Positions 53,313-61,750 of a stretch of DNA of 64,000 nt are shown piece after piece. Both the position numbers and the translations under genes were made by a program. Position 1 is the stretch's first letter. Every line of letters begins with the position of its first letter. Where the stretch lies: positions 930,001-994,000 of the forward strand of contig NC_012669.1 in the NCBI RefSeq assembly GCF_000023105.1, in the 5' to 3' direction. The notes beneath the pieces were generated by a model. The model worked only from the letters and a program-made list of their open reading frames with translations. It was not told the origin of the DNA and made no database searches. The stretch comes from Beutenbergia cavernae DSM 12333 (GTDB lineage: Bacteria > Actinomycetota > Actinomycetes > Actinomycetales > Beutenbergiaceae).

Positions 53313-53329
53313 TGGTCAAGGAACGACCA
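53313..53329. promoter_or_regulatory. Inverted repeat TGGTC-N7-GACCA upstream of the Usp gene
   Basis: A 5-bp inverted repeat with a 7-bp spacer, 22 bp before the start codon. It may be an operator; it does not match the DosR box. Confidence 0.3.
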
Positions 53330-53350
53330 AGACGGTGAAGGAGTTCGGTC

Positions 53351-54283
53351 ATGAGCCACGAACCGGTCGTGCTCGTCGGCGTCGACGGCTCCGCACCGAG
53401 CCTGCATGCCCTGGACTGGGCTGCGGCCGAGGCCGTGCAGCGGCGCTGGCGGCTCCACGTCGTCTGCGCGTACTCGCTGCCGTCGTTCACGGCGGCGTCT
53501 CTCGACGGCGGATATGCGGCGCTCGACGACGGCGCCATCCGGGACGGCGCCCGGGCGGTGCTCGACGAGTCGGTGGCCCGGGTCGCCGGCTGCGGCGTCG
53601 AGGTCACGCACGCGCTCGAGACGGGTGACGCCGCCGGCGTCCTCATCGACCTGTCCCGGCAGGCGGGCCTCGCCGTGGTCGGCACGCGCGGGGGCGGTGG
53701 GTTCGCGGACCGGCTGCTGGGCACCGTGTCGTCGGCCCTGCCGGCGCACGCGCACTGCCCTGTCGTCGTCGTCCCGCACCGCGAGGACGACGCTGCGCTG
53801 CTCATGCCGCCCAAGCGGATGGTGGTCGGCGTCGACGGGTCGCCCAGCGCGCGGTGCGCGCTCGAGCGGGCCGTCGAGGAGGCGGCGTTGTGGGAGGCGG
53901 AGCTGACCGCTGTCGTCGGGGTCCCCCTCGCGAGCGGCGCCGGCATGCTCGCCTGGCTCCCGGCCGCCGTCGACCGCGACCAGGTGCTCGCCGACGTCAC
54001 GGAAGGGCTCAACGTCGCCGTCGAGCAGGCCACGCAGGGCACGTCCGTCACCGTCAAGCGGCACGCCCTCGACGGCAGCGGCGCCGAGCTGCTCACGGAG
54101 TTCTCGACGGCGGTGGACCTGGTGATCGTGGGATCGCGCGGCCGCGGCGGGTTCGCCGGGATGCTGCTGGGCTCGACGAGCCAGGCGGTGCTGCACCACG
54201 CGGCCTGCCCCGTGCTCGTGGTCCCGAACCGGTCCAAGGACGAGGGCATCCCGCCGGCGCGCGTGCCCTGGACGCGTCGCTGA
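53351..54283 (+). CDS. Tandem universal stress protein
   Basis: A 310-residue protein with two Usp domains (residues 5-145 and about 155-300). Each has the ATP-binding loop G-x2-G-x9-G-S/T: GTRGGGGFADRLLGTVS and GSRGRGGFAGMLLGSTS. Such proteins bind ATP and accumulate in hypoxia or starvation in actinobacteria. GAAGGAG precedes the ATG at good spacing. An inverted repeat lies upstream. Confidence 0.93.
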   Translation: MSHEPVVLVGVDGSAPSLHALDWAAAEAVQRRWRLHVVCAYSLPSFTAASLDGGYAALDDGAIRDGARAVLDESVARVAGCGVEVTHALETGDAAGVLIDLSRQAGLAVVGTRGGGGFADRLLGTVSSALPAHAHCPVVVVPHREDDAALLMPPKRMVVGVDGSPSARCALERAVEEAALWEAELTAVVGVPLASGAGMLAWLPAAVDRDQVLADVTEGLNVAVEQATQGTSVTVKRHALDGSGAELLTEFSTAVDLVIVGSRGRGGFAGMLLGSTSQAVLHHAACPVLVVPNRSKDEGIPPARVPWTRR

Positions 54284-54406
54284 CGCGTCCGGTCTCGGCT
54301 GCGGGCGGAGTGCCTGACCATCGATCGGCCGAGCGGGCACGTGTGCCCGATCCGCCAGCGTTCGTGCGCGGGGGCACCACGCCTTCGGCCCGCAGCGGGG
54401 ACTGGC

Positions 54407-54412
54407 TACCCT
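54407..54412 (+). promoter_or_regulatory. -10 box TACCCT of the DUF6153-DUF305 operon (leaderless)
   Basis: TACCCT ends 6 nt before GTG 54419, placing +1 at or next to the start codon. Confidence 0.45.
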
Positions 54413-54418
54413 GACAGG

Positions 54419-54859
54419 GTGAGGCGCATGCTGACGAGTGCCGGCGAGCTTCTCGCCGGGAGCCGGCGCTGGCGTGCGGGTGCGCTCATCGTCGCCGCGC
54501 TCATCCTCGGCGTCGTGACCATGCATGCGATGAGCGGATCGTCGAACGCTCACCTCCCACCGGCTGCCGCGGTGATCGCCACGAGCGACCACCACCACCT
54601 CATCCCCGCCCCGGTCGAAGGAGAACACGCCTCGGCGGCGACGTCGGCCGAGTGCGCCGACGGAAGCTGCGCCGGCCATGAGCTGGTCACGGCGATGTGC
54701 CTGATGGTGCTTGTTGCGCTCCTTGCGCTCGCGATCCCGGGAGCGCGAGCCATCGCGGCTTCGGGGAGTTCCTGGGCGCACGTCCTGCACCGGGCCCCAC
54801 CCTGTTCGCGCCCGACCGCCGGGCCGTCGCTGCACGCGCTGGGCATCTCTCGGACGTAG
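54419..54859 (+). CDS. DUF6153-like membrane protein
   Basis: A 146-residue protein with a hydrophobic helix near residue 25 (ALIVAALILGVVTMHAM), a His/Ser-rich exported loop (SDHHHLIPAP and CADGSCAGHEL), and a second helix (MCLMVLVALLALAIPGAR). It matches DUF6153, often found upstream of a DUF305 gene. His and Cys pairs outside the membrane could bind copper. GTG 54419 is chosen from the adjacent -10 box; ATG 54428 is the alternative. Confidence 0.7.
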   Translation: MRRMLTSAGELLAGSRRWRAGALIVAALILGVVTMHAMSGSSNAHLPPAAAVIATSDHHHLIPAPVEGEHASAATSAECADGSCAGHELVTAMCLMVLVALLALAIPGARAIAASGSSWAHVLHRAPPCSRPTAGPSLHALGISRT

Positions 54860-54871
54860 AGCCACGCCGTC

Positions 54872-54919
54872 GTCGACGCGCTAAGGCGTCGACCGTTACG
54901 CGAACCCGAGGGGTTCGCG
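54872..54919 (+). promoter_or_regulatory. Two tandem hairpins between DUF6153 and DUF305 genes
   Basis: GTCGACGC/GCGTCGAC (6-nt loop, 54872-54893) and CGCGAACCC/GGGTTCGCG (3-nt loop, 54899-54919) occupy most of the 91-bp gap. They may act as a transcription attenuator, RNA stabiliser or operators. The ribosome binding site lies about 30 bp after the second. Confidence 0.6.
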
Positions 54920-54950
54920 CGTGGTTCCCTCCGAATGTGAAAGGCCCAAT

Positions 54951-55562
54951 ATGAATAGCAAGCGCATGCTTCTGCCCGCCATCGTCCTCGCGACCGCTGT
55001 GAGCGTGGCGGCGTGCTCGAACGGCGAGGAGCCGTCTCATGACATGTCGGACATGTCGAGTGCTCCCGCGAGCTCCGGAGAGACAGCCGGCCAGGAGCAG
55101 GACGTCAACGACGCGGACGTGGTGTTCGCGCAGATGATGATCCCGCACCACGCCCAGGCGATCGAGATGGCCGACCTCATCCTCGGCAAGGCGGACATCC
55201 GACCCGAGGTCACCGACCTGGCTCTTGAGATCAAGGAGGCACAGGGGCCAGAGATCTCCCAGCTCGCTCAGTGGCTGGGGGAGTGGGGGGCGGAGGAGAC
55301 CGCTCCCGAAGAGATGGATCACGGGCCGATGGACGGGATGATGAGCGAGGAGGACATGCAAGCCCTCGAGAGCGCCCAAGGCGCGGAAGCCGAGCGGCTC
55401 TTCCTCGAGCAGATGATCGTCCACCACGAGGGCGCCATCGAGATGGCTGAGACCCAGCTCGAGGACGGTCTGCACGAGCCCGTCCACAGGATGGCCCAGG
55501 ACATCGTCGACACCCAGCAGGCTGAGATCTCCACCATGGAGCAGCTGCTCGCCACGACGTGA
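54951..55562 (+). CDS. DUF305 lipoprotein
   Basis: A 203-residue exported lipoprotein with lipobox VAAC (Cys22). The DUF305 four-helix ferritin-like domain has two His-His motifs: MMIPHHAQAIEMA (His66-His67) and MIVHHEGAIEMA, plus Met-rich segments such as DHGPMDGMMSEEDM. The duplicated pattern and Met/His content suggest copper binding in the periplasm-equivalent space. AAGG precedes the ATG; the earlier in-frame GTG has no signal peptide. Confidence 0.9.
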   Translation: MNSKRMLLPAIVLATAVSVAACSNGEEPSHDMSDMSSAPASSGETAGQEQDVNDADVVFAQMMIPHHAQAIEMADLILGKADIRPEVTDLALEIKEAQGPEISQLAQWLGEWGAEETAPEEMDHGPMDGMMSEEDMQALESAQGAEAERLFLEQMIVHHEGAIEMAETQLEDGLHEPVHRMAQDIVDTQQAEISTMEQLLATT

Positions 55563-55567
55563 CGCAC

Positions 55568-55600
55568 GGGCCGGGGACACGCCGAGCGTGTCCCCGGCCC
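55568..55600. terminator. Bidirectional terminator hairpin
   Basis: GGGCCGGGGACACGC pairs perfectly with GCGTGTCCCCGGCCC (15 bp, 3-nt CGA loop), between the convergent DUF305 and rocD genes. Confidence 0.85.
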
Positions 55601-55605
55601 CGAGC

Positions 55606-56826
55606 TCAAGCGCGCAGCGCGTCCTCCAGGGCGTCCAGGCCGGTGTGCAGGTCCGCCTCGGAGACGACCAGGGGCGGTGCGAGCCGGATCGTCGCCCCGT
55701 GCGTGTCCTTCGCGAGCACGCCCCGGGCGAGCAGGCGCTCGCACAGGCCGCGACCGGTGATCCCGGCGTCCGCCGGCACGTCGATCCCGGCCCACAGCCC
55801 GGCGGTCCGCACCGCGGCGAGCAGCCCGGCGCGCTGCATCTCCTCGAGCCGGGCCGCCATCACTGCGCCGAGCTCAGCGGCCCGCGCCTGCAGGTCGCCC
55901 GGCTCCAGGAGCCGGCACACGGCGATCCCGACGGCGCAGGCCAGCGGGTTCCCCCCGAACGTCGAGCCGTGGGTGCCCGGCGTGAGCACGCCGAGGACGT
56001 CCGCGCGTCCCACGACCGCCGACACGGGCAGCACCCCGCCGCCGAGCGCCTTCCCGAGCGTCACCAGGTCCGCGCGGACGCCGACGCGGTCGGCGGCCAG
56101 CGTGGTGCCGGTCCGCCCGAGCCCCGACTGGATCTCGTCGAGCACGAGCAGGACTCCGGCCGCCGCCGTGACGTCGCGGACGCGGGGGAGGTAGTCGGCG
56201 GGCGGGACGACGACGCCGGACTCGCCCTGGATCGGCTCGAGCAGGACCGCCACGGTGTGCTCGTCGATCGCGGCGGCGACGGCGTCGGCGTCGCCGTACG
56301 GGACGACGCGGAACCCCGGTGTGTACGGGCCGAACCCGTCGCGGGCGTCCGGATCCGTCGAGAACGAGACGATCGTCGTCGTCCGCCCGTGGAACGCGCC
56401 GGCGGCGACCACGATCGTCGCGCGTTCTGGGGCCACCCCGCGCACGTCGTACCCCCACTTGCGGGACACCTTGATCGCGGTCTCGACCGCCTCCGCCCCG
56501 GTGTTCATCGGCAGCAGCATCTGGGTCCCCGTGAGAGCCGTGACGGCGTCGGCGAACGGGACGAGCAGGTCGTGGTCGAAGGCCCGCGAGGTCAGGGTCA
56601 GGCGGTCCAGCTGGTCGTGGGCGGCCGCGAGCAGGGCGGGGTGGCCGTGACCGAAGTTGAGCGCCGAGTACCCGGCGAGGAAGTCCAGGTAGGCGCGGCC
56701 CTGCGCATCGCGCACCCAGGCGCCGTCGCCGGAGTGCAGCGTGACCGGCAGGGGTGCGTAGTTGTGGGCGAGGACCTCCCGGCCGGGGGCCGTGGACCCC
56801 GTGGCGAGGCGCACGTCGGCGGTCAT
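55606..56826 (-). CDS. rocD: Ornithine aminotransferase
   Basis: A 406-residue class III PLP aminotransferase moving the delta-amino group of ornithine to 2-oxoglutarate to give glutamate semialdehyde. Visible are NYAPLPVTLHSGDGAWV, LDFLAGYSALNFGHGHP, the NTGAEAVETAIK cofactor loop, the EPIQGE acid pair, LDEIQSGLGRTG and the PLP lysine in TLGKALGGG. It overlaps ddaH by 4 nt (ATGA). Confidence 0.93.
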   Translation of the reverse strand: MTADVRLATGSTAPGREVLAHNYAPLPVTLHSGDGAWVRDAQGRAYLDFLAGYSALNFGHGHPALLAAAHDQLDRLTLTSRAFDHDLLVPFADAVTALTGTQMLLPMNTGAEAVETAIKVSRKWGYDVRGVAPERATIVVAAGAFHGRTTTIVSFSTDPDARDGFGPYTPGFRVVPYGDADAVAAAIDEHTVAVLLEPIQGESGVVVPPADYLPRVRDVTAAAGVLLVLDEIQSGLGRTGTTLAADRVGVRADLVTLGKALGGGVLPVSAVVGRADVLGVLTPGTHGSTFGGNPLACAVGIAVCRLLEPGDLQARAAELGAVMAARLEEMQRAGLLAAVRTAGLWAGIDVPADAGITGRGLCERLLARGVLAKDTHGATIRLAPPLVVSEADLHTGLDALEDALRA

Positions 56827-57641
56827 GCGGGCACCCCCGCCTCGCGGATCTCGAGCGTGCAGCACTTCGCACCGCCGCCGCCCTTGAGGAGCTCCGAGGT
56901 GTCGACGGCGATCGGCGTCAGGCCGCGCTCGCGCAGCTGCTCCGCGAACGTCGAGGCGCCGGGGGCGTGGACCACGTGCTCGCCGTCGCTGACGGCGTTG
57001 AGCCCGAGGTGCGCCGCGTCGTCGTCGCCGACGATGATCGCGTCCGGGAAGAGGCGGTGCAGGACCGCCCGGCTGCCGGGGGAGAACGCGGGTGGGTGGT
57101 ACGCGACGAGGTCGTCGTCGAGCACCGTGAGCGCCGTGTCCAGGTGGTAGAAGCGCGGGTCGACGAGCTGCAGCGAGATGACCGGGAGGCCGAACACCTC
57201 CTGCGCCTCGGCGTGCGCCGCGCGGTCCGTGCGGAAGCCGGTGCCGGCCAGGATGTAGCGGCCGGCCAGGAGGAGGTCGCCCTCGCCCTCGTTGGTCAGC
57301 TGGGCGCGCACGGTGCGGAACCCGGCGTCGGCGAACCACTTCTCGTAGGCGGGCCCCTCGGCCGCGCGTTCGGCGTAGTGGAATCGTGCGGTGTAGCAGA
57401 CCCCGTCGATGACGGTGGCGCCGTTCGCGGCGTAGACCATGTCCGGGCACCCGGGTAGCGGCTCGATGACGTCGACCCGGTGGCCGAGCTCGAGATAGAG
57501 GTCGCGCAGGCGTTCCCACTGGGCGAGCGCTGTGGCCGGATCGGTCGGCACGCCGGCGTGCATCCAGGGGTTGATCTCGTAGCTGACCGTGTAGTGCGTG
57601 GGTGGGCACATCAGGTAGCGGCGAGAGCGGACTCGGGGCAT
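56823..57641 (-). CDS. ddaH: Dimethylargininase / arginine-modifying amidinohydrolase
   Basis: A 272-residue protein of the pentein-fold amidinotransferase family. The nucleophilic Cys is in GGAKCCTLEI, the His in DPRFYHLDTALTVLDDDL and the acid/Asn positions in CPDMVYAANGATV. Its start is MPRVRSRRYLMCPPTHY. The catalytic set matches DDAH, which turns methylarginine into citrulline, but related enzymes act on arginine. Its coupling to rocD suggests that it feeds ornithine or citrulline to that enzyme. Confidence 0.8.
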   Translation of the reverse strand: MPRVRSRRYLMCPPTHYTVSYEINPWMHAGVPTDPATALAQWERLRDLYLELGHRVDVIEPLPGCPDMVYAANGATVIDGVCYTARFHYAERAAEGPAYEKWFADAGFRTVRAQLTNEGEGDLLLAGRYILAGTGFRTDRAAHAEAQEVFGLPVISLQLVDPRFYHLDTALTVLDDDLVAYHPPAFSPGSRAVLHRLFPDAIIVGDDDAAHLGLNAVSDGEHVVHAPGASTFAEQLRERGLTPIAVDTSELLKGGGGAKCCTLEIREAGVPA

Positions 57642-57672
57642 GGGTGACCTCCTCGTCGTTCGTGAGCCGATG

Positions 57673-58185
57673 CTAAGCCGCCGGACGCGTCAGCGCGCGG
57701 ATCCTTCGGCAAACCTGTGGCGCGGCGCGCCAGGGCAGGCGGCCGGAGCTCACGGCGCGGCCCATCCGGGCGAGAGCGAGGGCGGCCATCGCGCGGCCGG
57801 ACGCGCTCGTCGCACGACGCGTCGCGCGGGGCGGGAGAACGGCGAGCCACGCGTCGTACGACCAGGTCACGAGCGACGACGACGGCGCCGCGTCCGTGCC
57901 GTGCGGTCGCACCGTCAGGGTGGAGGTGCCCAGGAGCACCGGGCCGTGCTTGACGTACGTGGCCACCCCGACGGCGTCGTCGTCCGGCTCCCGCCAGACT
58001 GTGAGCTCCATCCGGTCGCGCAGCACGCCGAGCGAGAGCGCGCTGTACCGGGCTCCCGGGTGGGGGCGTCGCGGGCCCTGGACCCGGGTGAACGGGATCC
58101 ATCTGTCGTGCCGGGGCAGGTCGGTCACCAGCGCGAACGCGTCGGCGGGCGGCAGGGCCAGGACGCGGCTGACGGCGGCGGGCAC
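57673..58185 (-). CDS. SRPBCC (START-like) family protein
   Basis: A 170-residue helix-grip fold protein. PPADAFALVTDLPRHDRWIPFTRVQ is the START/polyketide-cyclase opening, and LLGTSTLTVRPHGTD and SLVTWSYDAWLAVLP form later strands. The ligand is unknown. GTG start. It sits 31 bp upstream of ddaH on the same strand, so it may be co-transcribed. Confidence 0.75.
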   Translation of the reverse strand: MPAAVSRVLALPPADAFALVTDLPRHDRWIPFTRVQGPRRPHPGARYSALSLGVLRDRMELTVWREPDDDAVGVATYVKHGPVLLGTSTLTVRPHGTDAAPSSSLVTWSYDAWLAVLPPRATRRATSASGRAMAALALARMGRAVSSGRLPWRAAPQVCRRIRALTRPAA

Positions 58186-58258
58186 CGCGCCATTCTCGCC
58201 CGGTAGGCTGGCCCTCGCCCAGCGGCAGACCGCGCGGCGTCACCGGCGCCCGTGATCC

Positions 58259-58331
58259 GCCCCCGTAGCTCAGGGGATAGAGCAACCGCCTCCTAAGCGG
58301 TAGGTCGCGCGTTCGAATCGCGCCGGGGGCA
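58259..58331 (+). tRNA. tRNA-Arg(CCT)
   Basis: Clover-leaf: acceptor GCCCCCG/CGGGGGC, D-loop AGCTCAGGGGATAGAGCA, anticodon stem ACCGC/GCGGT with loop CTCCTAA (anticodon CCT, reads AGG), T-arm GCGCGTTCGAATCGCGC. Discriminator is A; CCA is not encoded. Confidence 0.95.
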
Positions 58332-58392
58332 CGGGCCGGGGTGAGTCAGGTGGTCCACGGTGACCACGACGCCGTCCGAGCCCGGAGGTCCC

Positions 58393-59058
58393 ATGCCGAC
58401 GACGAGCCCGTGCCTCCTCATCGATCTCGACGACACGCTCGTCGAGCGGACCGCCGCGTTCACGCGCTGGGCGCGCGACGTCGTCGGCGAGGTCGACGGC
58501 AGCCCCGCCGACCTCGCCTGGCTCGTCGAGGCGGACGCCTCCGGGTACACGCCCCGGGCGGACCTCGCCGGGCGGATGCGCGACCGGTTCGCCCTGGAGG
58601 AGCCGGTCGACGCGCTCGTCGACCGGCTGCTGTACGAGCACGTCCGCTACGTCACGCCCGCCGACGGCGTCGTCGCCCGGCTCGACGCGCTGCGCTCCGC
58701 GGGCTGGCGCGTCGTCGTGGTCACGAACGGGACCGAGCGCCAGCAGGCGATGAAGCTGGACGGGACGGGGCTCGGCGAGCTGGTCGACGGGGTCGTCGTG
58801 TCCGAGGCGGTCGGCGTGGCCAAGCCGGACGCGCGGATCTTCACGCGCGCTCTCGAGGTCGCTGGCGCAGCGACCGAGGGCGGCTGGATGGTGGGGGACC
58901 ATCCGCGCGCCGACGTCGAGGGCGGCCGGGCCGCCGGGCTGCTGACGGGCTGGGTGAGCCGGGGCCGCGAGTGGGTCGGCGGCTCGGAGCCGACGGTGAC
59001 GGCGCGCACGACGGCGCTCGTGCTCGACGCCGTCGCCGACGCCGTCGCGGCGGCGTGA
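58393..59058 (+). CDS. HAD-superfamily hydrolase
   Basis: A 221-residue phosphatase-like protein. The first HAD motif is LLIDLDDTLVE with Asp11 and Asp13, motif II VVVTNGT, motif III Lys in GVAKPDARIF and motif IV VGDHPRADVEGG. The small cap is inserted after motif I (subfamily IA type). GGAGG lies 6 nt before the ATG; the upstream GTG at 58360 has no such site. Substrate unknown. Confidence 0.9.
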   Translation: MPTTSPCLLIDLDDTLVERTAAFTRWARDVVGEVDGSPADLAWLVEADASGYTPRADLAGRMRDRFALEEPVDALVDRLLYEHVRYVTPADGVVARLDALRSAGWRVVVVTNGTERQQAMKLDGTGLGELVDGVVVSEAVGVAKPDARIFTRALEVAGAATEGGWMVGDHPRADVEGGRAAGLLTGWVSRGREWVGGSEPTVTARTTALVLDAVADAVAAA

Positions 59059-59071
59059 GGCGGTCGGTCGG

Positions 59072-59782
59072 TCACGTCCGCAGGCTGCTGGCGATCCGGA
59101 CGAGGTCGTCCTCGGGCGGCGACCCGGGCAGCCCGAGCTCGCCGAGCACGAGGAAGAGGAACGTCCCTGAGCCGTCGGGGTACGGCACACCCCGGACGAT
59201 GAGCATTGCCTCCGGGGCGTCGCACGGGTCGTCCGACGGGCGCATCGCGACCCCGGCGAAGACGGTGGCCCACTCGCCGCCGTCGTCCACCTCGTCGAGC
59301 GTGAGCCGCGGCGAGCGTCCGGGGTAGAAGTGTTGGGCGGCGCGCTCCGCCTCGGCGGCGACCGCCTCGTGGGCGTCGGTGGTCTCGTCCGTCCACGTGA
59401 CGAGCGCGAGCGCCGTCACGAGCGAGGGATCGTCCGGGCAGAAGCCGCGTCCGTGGACGGGACGCGGGGTCTCGGCGTCGCCCTCGCCGACGATGTCGAT
59501 CTCCCACGACGGCGGCACCGAGAACGTGCCGTTGCCGAACGACACGTCCTGCCAGGCGCCGTCGTCGGGACCGGCGGAGGGCGACTCGGACGGCGTCGTC
59601 GTCATCTCCTCTCCGGAGCCGGCCGACGGCTCGCCGGGCGGGTCCTGAGACACCGAGGACTCCTCGCCGCCCGGGGCCTCCGGCGACCCCGCACCGCCCG
59701 CGCATCCGGCGAGCAGGGCCGCCCCGAGCGCTGCGGCCACCGCGACCGTCCCGCCCGCACGTCGTCGTCGTCGTCGCCCCAC
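59072..59782 (-). CDS. Putative exported lipoprotein
   Basis: A 236-residue protein with a twin-Arg-like basic N-terminus (GRRRRRRAGG), a hydrophobic core and lipobox LLAGC. A low-complexity linker follows and then a compact domain of about 160 residues with PSWEIDIVGEGD and TDAHEAVAAEAERAAQHFYPG; no family recognised. GTG start preceded by nothing notable. Its promoter would be in the 210-bp divergent interval shared with the glycosidase gene. Confidence 0.7.
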   Translation of the reverse strand: MGRRRRRRAGGTVAVAAALGAALLAGCAGGAGSPEAPGGEESSVSQDPPGEPSAGSGEEMTTTPSESPSAGPDDGAWQDVSFGNGTFSVPPSWEIDIVGEGDAETPRPVHGRGFCPDDPSLVTALALVTWTDETTDAHEAVAAEAERAAQHFYPGRSPRLTLDEVDDGGEWATVFAGVAMRPSDDPCDAPEAMLIVRGVPYPDGSGTFLFLVLGELGLPGSPPEDDLVRIASSLRT

Positions 59783-59951
59783 CGTGTTCTCCCCGCTCTC
59801 GCGCCGTTCGCGGTCCGACCGAGCCGCGCTGCAGGCACGGTACGAGTGCGCGGTTGCGCGTCCCTTGCACGAGACGCGCCACCCTGCCGGGCGACGCAGC
59901 GCGCGTGCAGCGCCCTCTTCCGCAGGGGCAGGACCGCTGCTACGGTCGCGT

Positions 59952-59965
59952 TTGCAACGTGGCAA
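59952..59965. promoter_or_regulatory. LacI-type operator ahead of the glycosidase gene
   Basis: TTGCAACGTGGCAA, one mismatch from the LacI/PurR-family palindrome TTGCAACGTTGCAA, with the central ACGT. A TACGGT -10-like box at 59941-59946 precedes it, so bound repressor would block the start of transcription. The LacI gene is next downstream of the glycosidase. Confidence 0.6.
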
Positions 59966-59992
59966 TACTCATCGATCAGGGGAGCGACGACG

Positions 59993-61741
59993 ATGTCGTG
60001 GACACGGAGCAGGACGATCCTCGCGGCGCTGGCGGCCGCGACGGTCAGCGGGTTGATGGCCGCCGCGCCGGCGGCGGCCGACGCACCGGGGGAGTACGTG
60101 CACACCCCGGCGGGCCCGGACGAGAGCAACATCTACGCCCGCACGATCGCGCTGGAGCACGCCGGCGAGCTGAACGGCCGGCTGCTCATGACGTTCGAGC
60201 GCGACAACCCGACCGGCGGTCCGATCGAGCTGATCGTCAAGAGCAGCGACGACGACGGCGCCACCTGGGAGACGCTCAGCACCGTGGCGGACGAGCGCGA
60301 CGCCACGCCCGTCTCGCGCATGTGGCAGCCCGAGCTGTTCGAGTTCCCGACCGCTCTGGGCGAGCATCCCGCCGGGACGCTCATGCTCGTCGCGAACCTG
60401 GTGCCGGCCGACGGCTCCGTCACCGAGTTCTTCTCCTGGTACTCCCACGACCACGGCGCCACGTGGGAGCCCGGCGCCGTCGTCCAGACGGGCGGTACGT
60501 TCGGCCGCGGCATCTGGGAGCCGCACCTCGTGCTCGACCGGCGCGGCGCCCTCCAGATGTACTTCGCCGACGAACGCTCGGCGCCGGAGCACAGCCAGAT
60601 GATCGTGCACGTCACGTCGCGCGACGGTGGCGCGACGTGGAGCGACGTCACGCGGGACGTCGCCAGCGCGTTGCCGGGCGACCGCCCCGGGATGCCGAGC
60701 GTGACGCGGATGGGCGCACGGGGCGACTACGTGCTGTCCTACGAGATCTGCGGCCGCGCGCACTGCAACGTGCACGTCAAGACCTCGCGCGACGGCGCCC
60801 GCTGGGGCGACCCGGCCGACGTCGGGCCTCAGGTCCGCACCGAGGACGGTCGCTACCCGGGCCACAGCCCGTTCGTCACGTGGGTCCCGAACGCGGACGG
60901 CGGTCAGCTCGTGCTGTCGGCGCAGCGCGTGTTCTCCGAGGTGGGCGACGCCCCCGCACCGGAGGACTACCGCGCGCTCTTCCTCAACGACGGCGACGTC
61001 GACGGCCCGTGGGACTGGGCCCCCGCGCCGTGGACCGTGAGCAACGCCTCGCCGGGCTGCAACGCCAACTACAGCCCGCACGTCATGCCGGCCGGAGCGC
61101 CGGGCGACGTCCGCCTCACCGCACCGACCAGCTTCGGTGCGGCGGGACCGTGCGCGGAGGCCACCGGCGTCGCACAGGTCGGGACGATGCCGTTCGCGTC
61201 GGCGTTCGGGGAACGTGGGGAGGCCGGCTGGATCACGTACGGCGGCAGCTGGCAGGTCGACGGCGACGTGTACCGGCAGACGGACGCGAGCGGCTTCCCC
61301 AAGGCGGTCACCGGGTCGACCGGGTGGACCGACTACACGGTCCGCACCGAGATCATGGTCGGCCCGCAGACCGTCGACGCCGGACTCCTCGCCCGGGTGA
61401 GCGACCCGGCGGAAGGGCCGGACTCGCACCACGGCTACTACGCCGGCGTCGACCCGGTCGGGGGGCGGATCTTCCTCGCGCGCCAGGACTACGCGTACAT
61501 GGAGCTGGCGGGCGTGAGCGTGCCCGGCGGCATCGCCCGCGAGACGTGGCACGAGCTGGAGCTCACGGTCGTCGACACCCGCCGCGGCGTGCGACTCGAG
61601 GCGACCTGGCGCCCGGCGAGCGGCGAGGAGGTCACGGTCACGGCGCTCGACCCCTACGACTCGTTCACCAGCGGCATGGTCGGGCTCCGCAGCCATGACG
61701 GCGAGGTCGCGTTCCGCTCCGTCACCGTCGAGCCCGCCTGA
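59993..61741 (+). CDS. Secreted beta-propeller glycosidase (sialidase/GH93-type)
   Basis: A 582-residue exported enzyme: signal peptide (residues 1-30, cleaved after AAPAAADA), then a six-bladed propeller with Asp-boxes SSDDDGATWE, SHDHGATWE, SRDGGATWS and SRDGARWG, then a beta-sandwich domain at about 415-582 (GSWQVDGDVYRQTD..., GLLARVSDP). The blade pattern, with MWQPELFEF and WEPHLVLDRRG, resembles GH93 exo-arabinanases; an arabinan- or sialic-acid-like substrate is possible. GGGGAG precedes the ATG. Confidence 0.8.
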   Translation: MSWTRSRTILAALAAATVSGLMAAAPAAADAPGEYVHTPAGPDESNIYARTIALEHAGELNGRLLMTFERDNPTGGPIELIVKSSDDDGATWETLSTVADERDATPVSRMWQPELFEFPTALGEHPAGTLMLVANLVPADGSVTEFFSWYSHDHGATWEPGAVVQTGGTFGRGIWEPHLVLDRRGALQMYFADERSAPEHSQMIVHVTSRDGGATWSDVTRDVASALPGDRPGMPSVTRMGARGDYVLSYEICGRAHCNVHVKTSRDGARWGDPADVGPQVRTEDGRYPGHSPFVTWVPNADGGQLVLSAQRVFSEVGDAPAPEDYRALFLNDGDVDGPWDWAPAPWTVSNASPGCNANYSPHVMPAGAPGDVRLTAPTSFGAAGPCAEATGVAQVGTMPFASAFGERGEAGWITYGGSWQVDGDVYRQTDASGFPKAVTGSTGWTDYTVRTEIMVGPQTVDAGLLARVSDPAEGPDSHHGYYAGVDPVGGRIFLARQDYAYMELAGVSVPGGIARETWHELELTVVDTRRGVRLEATWRPASGEEVTVTALDPYDSFTSGMVGLRSHDGEVAFRSVTVEPA

Positions 61742-61750
61742 CACCGGAGG

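Noticed and set aside
53313-53329. DosR-type box upstream of the Usp gene
   Set aside because: The half-sites and spacing do not fit the DosR consensus; kept only as a plain inverted repeat.
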